A DNA stretch of 64,000 bases, from positions 3,857,001 to 3,921,000 of the forward strand of contig NC_015703.1 of NCBI RefSeq assembly GCF_000218895.1, in the 5' to 3' direction. Source of the DNA: Runella slithyformis DSM 19594 (lineage in GTDB: Bacteria > Bacteroidota > Bacteroidia > Cytophagales > Spirosomataceae). Both the position numbers and the translations under genes were made by a program. Under the pieces are notes generated by a model. That model saw nothing but the letters and a program-made list of their open reading frames with translations. It was not told the origin of the DNA and did no database searches. Shown one piece after another: positions 59,881 through 64,000 of this stretch; position 1 is the stretch's first letter; each line of letters starts with the position of its first letter.

Positions 59881-60075
59881 ATGAAAATTTTAGAAAAAAC
59901 AGTTCAGATCATTCTCGGGATACTTTTGGTGTGCTGTCTGCTGCTGTCTTCGCCGCTCTTCATTCCTTATGTTCTTTTTAAAGGCTTTTTTTATCTCAAA
60001 GCCGCTTACCTAAAATATTTATTGTCGCCCGGCCAAAAAAGGGCTGCTAACTCTGACCCTGCACCTGCTGACTGA
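59881..60075 (+). CDS. Possible small membrane protein
   Basis: A 64-aa frame with one long hydrophobic segment (VQIILGILLVCCLLLSSPLF, about 8-27), then aromatic and basic residues and a Pro/Ala/Asp-rich tail. No family recognised. Length and membrane profile resemble a single-pass protein, but evidence for expression is weak. Confidence 0.4.
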   Translation: MKILEKTVQIILGILLVCCLLLSSPLFIPYVLFKGFFYLKAAYLKYLLSPGQKRAANSDPAPAD

Positions 60076-60406
60076 TAGTTTATTTCTTTAAACTGCGCTG
60101 ATATCATTTTATGAGGGTACTGAATGCCGATATTTGCGGTGAAGGGAAGGCCCCTGATTCTCGGAATAACGTACTTTTTGTACATTTCGTCCAAAAATCA
60201 GGCATGAGAACCTTTGCCGATAGGAACATTGCTTTTAATCAACAACTTCAATGTTCGGGAACATTTCCGGCGGGGATTCGCATCGGGAACCCTTTTCGGG
60301 AAGAAGCATCGGTGTTACCCATTTATACGGCTTTGAAATGCCGCCGTTTGCGTTCCTTATTGTGTTGAAAGTAGTTACCTTCGCAGTTACAAAAAAAGAG
60401 TATTCT
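60076..60406. other. 331-bp stretch before the GH140 gene
   Basis: Two frames cross this stretch: a Cys-containing 85-codon one at 60111-60368 without recognisable features, and an upstream extension of the glycosidase frame. Neither is convincing. No consensus promoter was found. Confidence 0.4.
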
Positions 60407-61816
60407 ATGCGGTTCACGATTCTGTATTTTGTCTTTTTCCGTCTCTCCGTTTCGTTTCTGCCGGCGCAGCCCGCTCCCAAACAGGCGCAGTGGTCGAAGC
60501 TCTACATTATGCCCGACAAACGAAACATCACACGCGGCGACGGAAAGCCGTTTTTTTGGTTGGGGGATACGGCTTGGGAACTGTTTCATCGGCTGACGCG
60601 GGAAGAAACTGATTTTTATCTGAAACGCCGCGCAGAGCAGGGTTTTACGGTGATTCAGGCGGTGGCGTTGGCGGAATTGAACGGCCTAACGCAACCCAAT
60701 CAATACGGTCAGCTGCCGCTCAAAAACAATGACCCGACCCAGCCCAACGAGCTGTATTTTCAACACCTGGATTATGTTATTAACAAAGCCGCTTCATTGG
60801 GTCTGGTGATGGGGCTATTACCGACTTGGGGCGATAAATTCAACAAAAAATGGGGGGCAGGTCCCGAGATCTTTACCGTAGAAAATGCCCGTATCTACGG
60901 AGAATGGATAGGAAAGCGCTACAAAGGAAAACCTGTGGTGTGGATTTTAGGCGGTGACCGAAACCCGGAAACGGAAAAACATTTTGCTATCATTCGCTCT
61001 ATGGCCGAAGGCATTCGGGCGGGCACCGGCGGTACACAGCTGATGACCTATCATCCGATGGGGCCCGGCAATTCGGCGGCGTTTTTTCACAAAGACAACT
61101 GGTTGAGCTTTAATATGGTGCAATCGGGACATGAAGCCAAAAATCTCAAAAACTACGTTTTTCAACGCCAGAACTATTCCCTTTTTCCCGTAAAGCCTAC
61201 CCTTGACGGAGAGCCCCGTTATGAGGATATTCCCGTGAATTTTAAGGCAGAAAACGACTATTTTGGGGCGCATGATGTACGTCAGGCGGCGTGGTGGTCG
61301 CTGCTGTCGGGGGCCTGCGGGCATACGTACGGCAACAATAATGTGTGGCAAATGTACGATGTCAACAAAAATCCCGGCATCATTGCGGCCCGTACCCATT
61401 GGCGAAGGGCGGTCGATAGCGAGGGCGCGTGGCAAATGGGCTACCTCCGCCAACTCTACGAGTCGCATCCGTGGAATCAACTCATTCCCGACCAATCGTT
61501 GCTCAAAGGAGAGAACCCCGGCGACGCCGGTCATCAGGTAGCGGCATTGGGTGAAAACAAAGATTTTTTGATGGTGTATGCACCAACAGGCCGACCGTTG
61601 AAGGTGGATCTGGCCAAACTGACAGCTCCGGCGCTGATTGCTTACTGGTTCAATCCGCGCGACGGTGTGTCCATTAAAATCGGTGATGTTAAAAATGACA
61701 GCGTGACAGAGTTCAAACCGTTGGTGAGCTGTCTCACCTGCGACTGGGTGCTGGTCGTCGACGACGCCACAAAGCCGTGGGCAGGGTATGGACTGAAAAA
61801 AGAAGCTAAAAAGTAA
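60407..61816 (+). CDS. GH140-like glycoside hydrolase (DUF4038)
   Basis: About 469 aa from ATG 60407, which gives a signal peptide ending near LPAQPAP; an upstream extension of the frame has no leader. The DUF4038/TIM-barrel catalytic region (about 30-360) shows GKPFFWLGDTAWELFHRL near its start, VWILGGDRNPE and LDGEPRYEDIP, the last two placing the likely acid/base Asp or Glu and nucleophile. A C-terminal collagen-binding-like beta domain (DUF5060/Por-type) follows. Characterised members cleave apiose from pectin (RG-II). Secreted or periplasmic. Confidence 0.83.
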   Translation: MRFTILYFVFFRLSVSFLPAQPAPKQAQWSKLYIMPDKRNITRGDGKPFFWLGDTAWELFHRLTREETDFYLKRRAEQGFTVIQAVALAELNGLTQPNQYGQLPLKNNDPTQPNELYFQHLDYVINKAASLGLVMGLLPTWGDKFNKKWGAGPEIFTVENARIYGEWIGKRYKGKPVVWILGGDRNPETEKHFAIIRSMAEGIRAGTGGTQLMTYHPMGPGNSAAFFHKDNWLSFNMVQSGHEAKNLKNYVFQRQNYSLFPVKPTLDGEPRYEDIPVNFKAENDYFGAHDVRQAAWWSLLSGACGHTYGNNNVWQMYDVNKNPGIIAARTHWRRAVDSEGAWQMGYLRQLYESHPWNQLIPDQSLLKGENPGDAGHQVAALGENKDFLMVYAPTGRPLKVDLAKLTAPALIAYWFNPRDGVSIKIGDVKNDSVTEFKPLVSCLTCDWVLVVDDATKPWAGYGLKKEAKK

Positions 61817-61819
61817 ACC

Positions 61820-63028
61820 ATGAATTTCCCCTTTTTTATTGCGCGTCGTTACTTCAGTTCCAAGAAGAAAAAAAGCTTTATCAGCCTGATCTCCAATATT
61901 TCGATGTTGGGCGTGGGCGTGGGTACGATGGCGCTTGTGATCGTATTGTCGGTCTTCAACGGCATGGAAGAACTGAACCGGCAGCTGTTTCGAAGTTTTG
62001 ACCCGGACCTGAAAATAACGCCGGCCAAAGGCAAACGCATCGACGTTACGCCTGCGCTTTTGACCCAAATAAAACAGACCCAAGGCGTGAAGTTGGCCAC
62101 GCAGGTCATTGAGGACAATGCTTTGGCGCGCTATGCCGATCGCCGCGTGGTCGTGAAGCTCAAAGGCGTGGACTCTACTTTTGAGCAACGGCATCAACTG
62201 GACACCGCGCTGGTGTACGGCACCGTGCAGGTCATGGCCGACGGCGAGCCCAAAGCCGTGGTCGGTGCTACGGTGCAGCAATTGCTGGGCATCAATCCCA
62301 ACGATATTCTGACCCCGCTCGAACTTTGGTACCCGCGCTCGGATACGCGCTCACTCAACCTCAATTCGCCGGATGCTTTCAATCAGCAGATCATTCGGGT
62401 AGGCGGGGTGTATATGCTCGAACTGCGGTTTGACGATTACGTGATTGTACCGCTGGATTTTGCGGCCGAATTGCTCGACTACGGTACAAAACGCTCGTCG
62501 ATCGAACTTCAGCTTCAACCCAACGCCGACGCCGACGCGGTCAAAAGCGACTTGGAAAAAAAGGTGGGAGATGCGTACGTGATCCGTACCCGCGACGAGC
62601 AAAACGCCGATCTGCTGCGCGCCATTCGACTCGAAAAACTGTTTGTGACCGTCACCCTGGGATTGATCGTGCTGGTGGCGGCGGTAAATATTTTCTTCTC
62701 GCTCTCCATGCTGGTTATCGAAAAGCGCGACGACATCAAAATGCTTTTTGCCATGGGAGCCACGCGCAGTCTGGTCAAGCGGATTTTTTTGTTTGAAGGC
62801 GGGTTGGTGGCTTTTGCCGGCGCGGCGGTGGGGTTGATGTTGGGCGTGATCGTGTGTTGGGTACAGCAAACCTACGGCTTAGTGTCGATGGGCATGGTGA
62901 GCTCACTGGTTGATGCCTATCCCGTCAAGATGGTGTGGCAGGATTTTGTCATTACGGGCTTGCTGGTCATTTCGGTTACCATCATCGTGTCGTTTTTACC
63001 CGCTAAACGTGCTGCTGAAATGGGGTAA
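61820..63028 (+). CDS. LolC/LolE-type ABC transporter permease
   Basis: A 402-aa inner-membrane protein with an N-terminal membrane helix (about 25-48, FISLISNISMLGVGVGTMALV), a MacB-like periplasmic domain (about 50-265) and a C-terminal FtsX domain with three helices (about 270-395). This is the layout of lipoprotein-releasing permeases that hand outer-membrane lipoproteins to the Lol system. The N-terminal FIARRYFSSKKKKSFI segment is typical for the family. Starts 3 bp after the GH140 gene; no partner ATPase in the window. Confidence 0.9.
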   Translation: MNFPFFIARRYFSSKKKKSFISLISNISMLGVGVGTMALVIVLSVFNGMEELNRQLFRSFDPDLKITPAKGKRIDVTPALLTQIKQTQGVKLATQVIEDNALARYADRRVVVKLKGVDSTFEQRHQLDTALVYGTVQVMADGEPKAVVGATVQQLLGINPNDILTPLELWYPRSDTRSLNLNSPDAFNQQIIRVGGVYMLELRFDDYVIVPLDFAAELLDYGTKRSSIELQLQPNADADAVKSDLEKKVGDAYVIRTRDEQNADLLRAIRLEKLFVTVTLGLIVLVAAVNIFFSLSMLVIEKRDDIKMLFAMGATRSLVKRIFLFEGGLVAFAGAAVGLMLGVIVCWVQQTYGLVSMGMVSSLVDAYPVKMVWQDFVITGLLVISVTIIVSFLPAKRAAEMG

Positions 63029-63940
63029 CTACAATTCAATCACTTGGCCCTGCTTCGCTACTTGATAGCCTTCTTTGGCGGTTTGAATAAATTCCTTCGT
63101 TTCGGGTCGCAGCAACGGATTGGTGTGGTTGAAATGTGTAAAGTAGACCTTTTGCCGTTCGGAGGGGGGCAGCTTTTCCAATAACTTCATGGTTTCCGAC
63201 ACAAACGGGTGCGGTACTTCGCTCATGGGGCGGGGTATTTCGCCGTCGGCAAAGAAGGTGGCGTCAATAAACGCGTAATCGGCGGCTCTGACTACGTCGT
63301 TCAGGTCTTTTTTCCAAAGGTTCCACTTGTCGATGTCAGGAATGTAGACAAACGTTTTGTTGTTTGTTCGAATTCGAAAACCGACCGTTTCGGAATATTC
63401 GGCACGGTGCGGCACGGTAAACGGTTGGATTTTGATGCGCTCGTTCAATACGATCCAAGTGCTGTCGGTCATGGGGTGAAGGTCAATGTTTTTCAAACTC
63501 ACCAGCTGACTCCACGGGCCGTTGTTTTCCAGAAACCGCTGCATGAGCGGCATAGCGTAGACTTTCACGTTTTTGACCCCCAACGCCTCCCGTCCCAAGT
63601 GCATCAATCCCGTATAATGCCCCATGTGGGCGTGGGTCAAAAAAATGCCCGTCAGATCATTAGAGGTGTTTTTGGTGTGGGTTTTGAGCAGTTGTAACTG
63701 GTATTTAAAATCGGGCGTGGCGTCGATCAGCCAGCGCTGTTGGCTCTGCGGGTCCACGATCGCCAGACTCGTGACGTACAGCGGCGGGCGGCGTCCTTCC
63801 CAGGCGTCCAGACAGTTGGGCGTGTTGCATCCTGCCTGCGGATAGCCGCCGTCCTGGGTAACGCCCAAGACCAAAATGTAAGGTGATTGCCCATGGGCAA
63901 GGGTGCTGAAGAAAAGAAGAAAGCAGAAGAGAAGACGCAT
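63029..63940 (-). CDS. PqqB-like MBL-fold metallo-hydrolase
   Basis: A 303-aa metallo-beta-lactamase-fold protein with a signal peptide (about 1-17). The opening ILVLGVTQDGGYPQAGC...C...W block is the hallmark of the PqqB-like family, and the metal site is LTHAHMGHYTGLMHLG, with glycine where the canonical HxHxDH has Asp. C-terminal FIDATFFADGEIP and FTHFNHTNP supply further ligands. Found singly in many Bacteroidota without other pqq genes; function unknown. Convergent with the permease, ending one base after it. Confidence 0.85.
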   Translation of the reverse strand: MRLLFCFLLFFSTLAHGQSPYILVLGVTQDGGYPQAGCNTPNCLDAWEGRRPPLYVTSLAIVDPQSQQRWLIDATPDFKYQLQLLKTHTKNTSNDLTGIFLTHAHMGHYTGLMHLGREALGVKNVKVYAMPLMQRFLENNGPWSQLVSLKNIDLHPMTDSTWIVLNERIKIQPFTVPHRAEYSETVGFRIRTNNKTFVYIPDIDKWNLWKKDLNDVVRAADYAFIDATFFADGEIPRPMSEVPHPFVSETMKLLEKLPPSERQKVYFTHFNHTNPLLRPETKEFIQTAKEGYQVAKQGQVIEL

Positions 63941-64000
63941 ACATTAAAAAATAAGCGGTGTTTATTTGGTTTAAAATCAGGGCTAAAGCCAGGTCTGTTT

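Noticed and set aside
59615-59884. Hydrophobic 89-codon frame before the small membrane ORF
   Set aside because: Irregular composition, no family and no clear initiation region; not supported as a gene.
60111-60368. 85-codon frame before the GH140 gene
   Set aside because: No features, and it overlaps the region from which the glycosidase must be expressed.
60947-62281. Minus-strand open frame of 444 codons opposite the GH140 and permease genes
   Set aside because: Rich in His/Arg/Gln as expected for an antisense shadow, without any domain; it spans two well-supported genes.

Overview
The window looks like a chromosome segment of a Bacteroidota bacterium, most likely of the Cytophagales (a Runella- or Dyadobacter-like genome; this is inference). 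The basis is SusC/SusD outer-membrane pairs driven by an ECF sigma/FecR couple, Bacteroidota-type promoters (TTG, 18-20 nt, TAnnTTTG) in front of all three tRNA genes, Tat-type leaders on secreted oxidoreductases, and Bacteroidota-type insertion sequences (ISAon1-like) and integrase.

Region 1 (1-3.8 kb): two strong palindromes, tRNA-Ser(GGA), an acyltransferase-3 membrane protein, an HPt protein and an NtrC-type sigma-54 response regulator.

Region 2 (3.9-29.1 kb): a sugar/uronate catabolic block bracketed by two related AraC regulators. It holds a secreted DUF1080 protein, a Tat-exported Gfo/Idh/MocA oxidoreductase, two TIM-barrel isomerase/epimerases, a PhyH dioxygenase, an SDR, an FMN-dependent alpha-hydroxy-acid dehydrogenase, a GntP permease, an ECF sigma/FecR/SusC/SusD set, two tandem Tat FAD oxidoreductases, a CE15-type glucuronoyl esterase, a parallel beta-helix protein and an MFS transporter. 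The MFS gene expected in the first operon survives only as a frameshifted stub. The set suggests uptake and oxidation of an acidic or glucuronate-bearing glycan.

Region 3 (29.2-50.4 kb): an accessory and defence island. It opens with an IS3-family relic split by an IS110 element, then a three-gene HipBST toxin-antitoxin locus with a perfect inverted-repeat operator, a decayed SIR2 gene, and a self-contained three-gene envelope operon of unknown function. On the minus strand lies an apparent operon hsdR-hsdM-hsdS-PLD nuclease-DUF4011 helicase/Vsr-like nuclease. The last two genes are flanked by a 287-bp direct repeat of the hsdS 3' end, so they look like a defence cassette captured downstream of a type I restriction locus.

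Region 4 (50.8-57.2 kb): a compact integrated element in tRNA-Pro(GGG) with 49-bp att repeats. It encodes a tyrosine recombinase, an excisionase-like HTH protein, a VRR-NUC nuclease, a putative replication protein followed by an iteron-plus-AT-rich candidate origin, three tandem paralogous microproteins and a P27-family terminase small subunit. There are no capsid, portal or large-terminase genes. This is the architecture of a phage satellite (PICI-like), and is the most interesting system in the window together with the hsd-linked helicase/PLD cassette.

Region 5 (57.2-64 kb): a ModE-like regulator with a palindromic putative operator, tRNA-Glu(TTC), a frameshifted ISAon1-like element with a triplicated left end, small membrane ORFs, a GH140/DUF4038 glycosidase, a LolC/E-type permease and a PqqB-like metallo-hydrolase.
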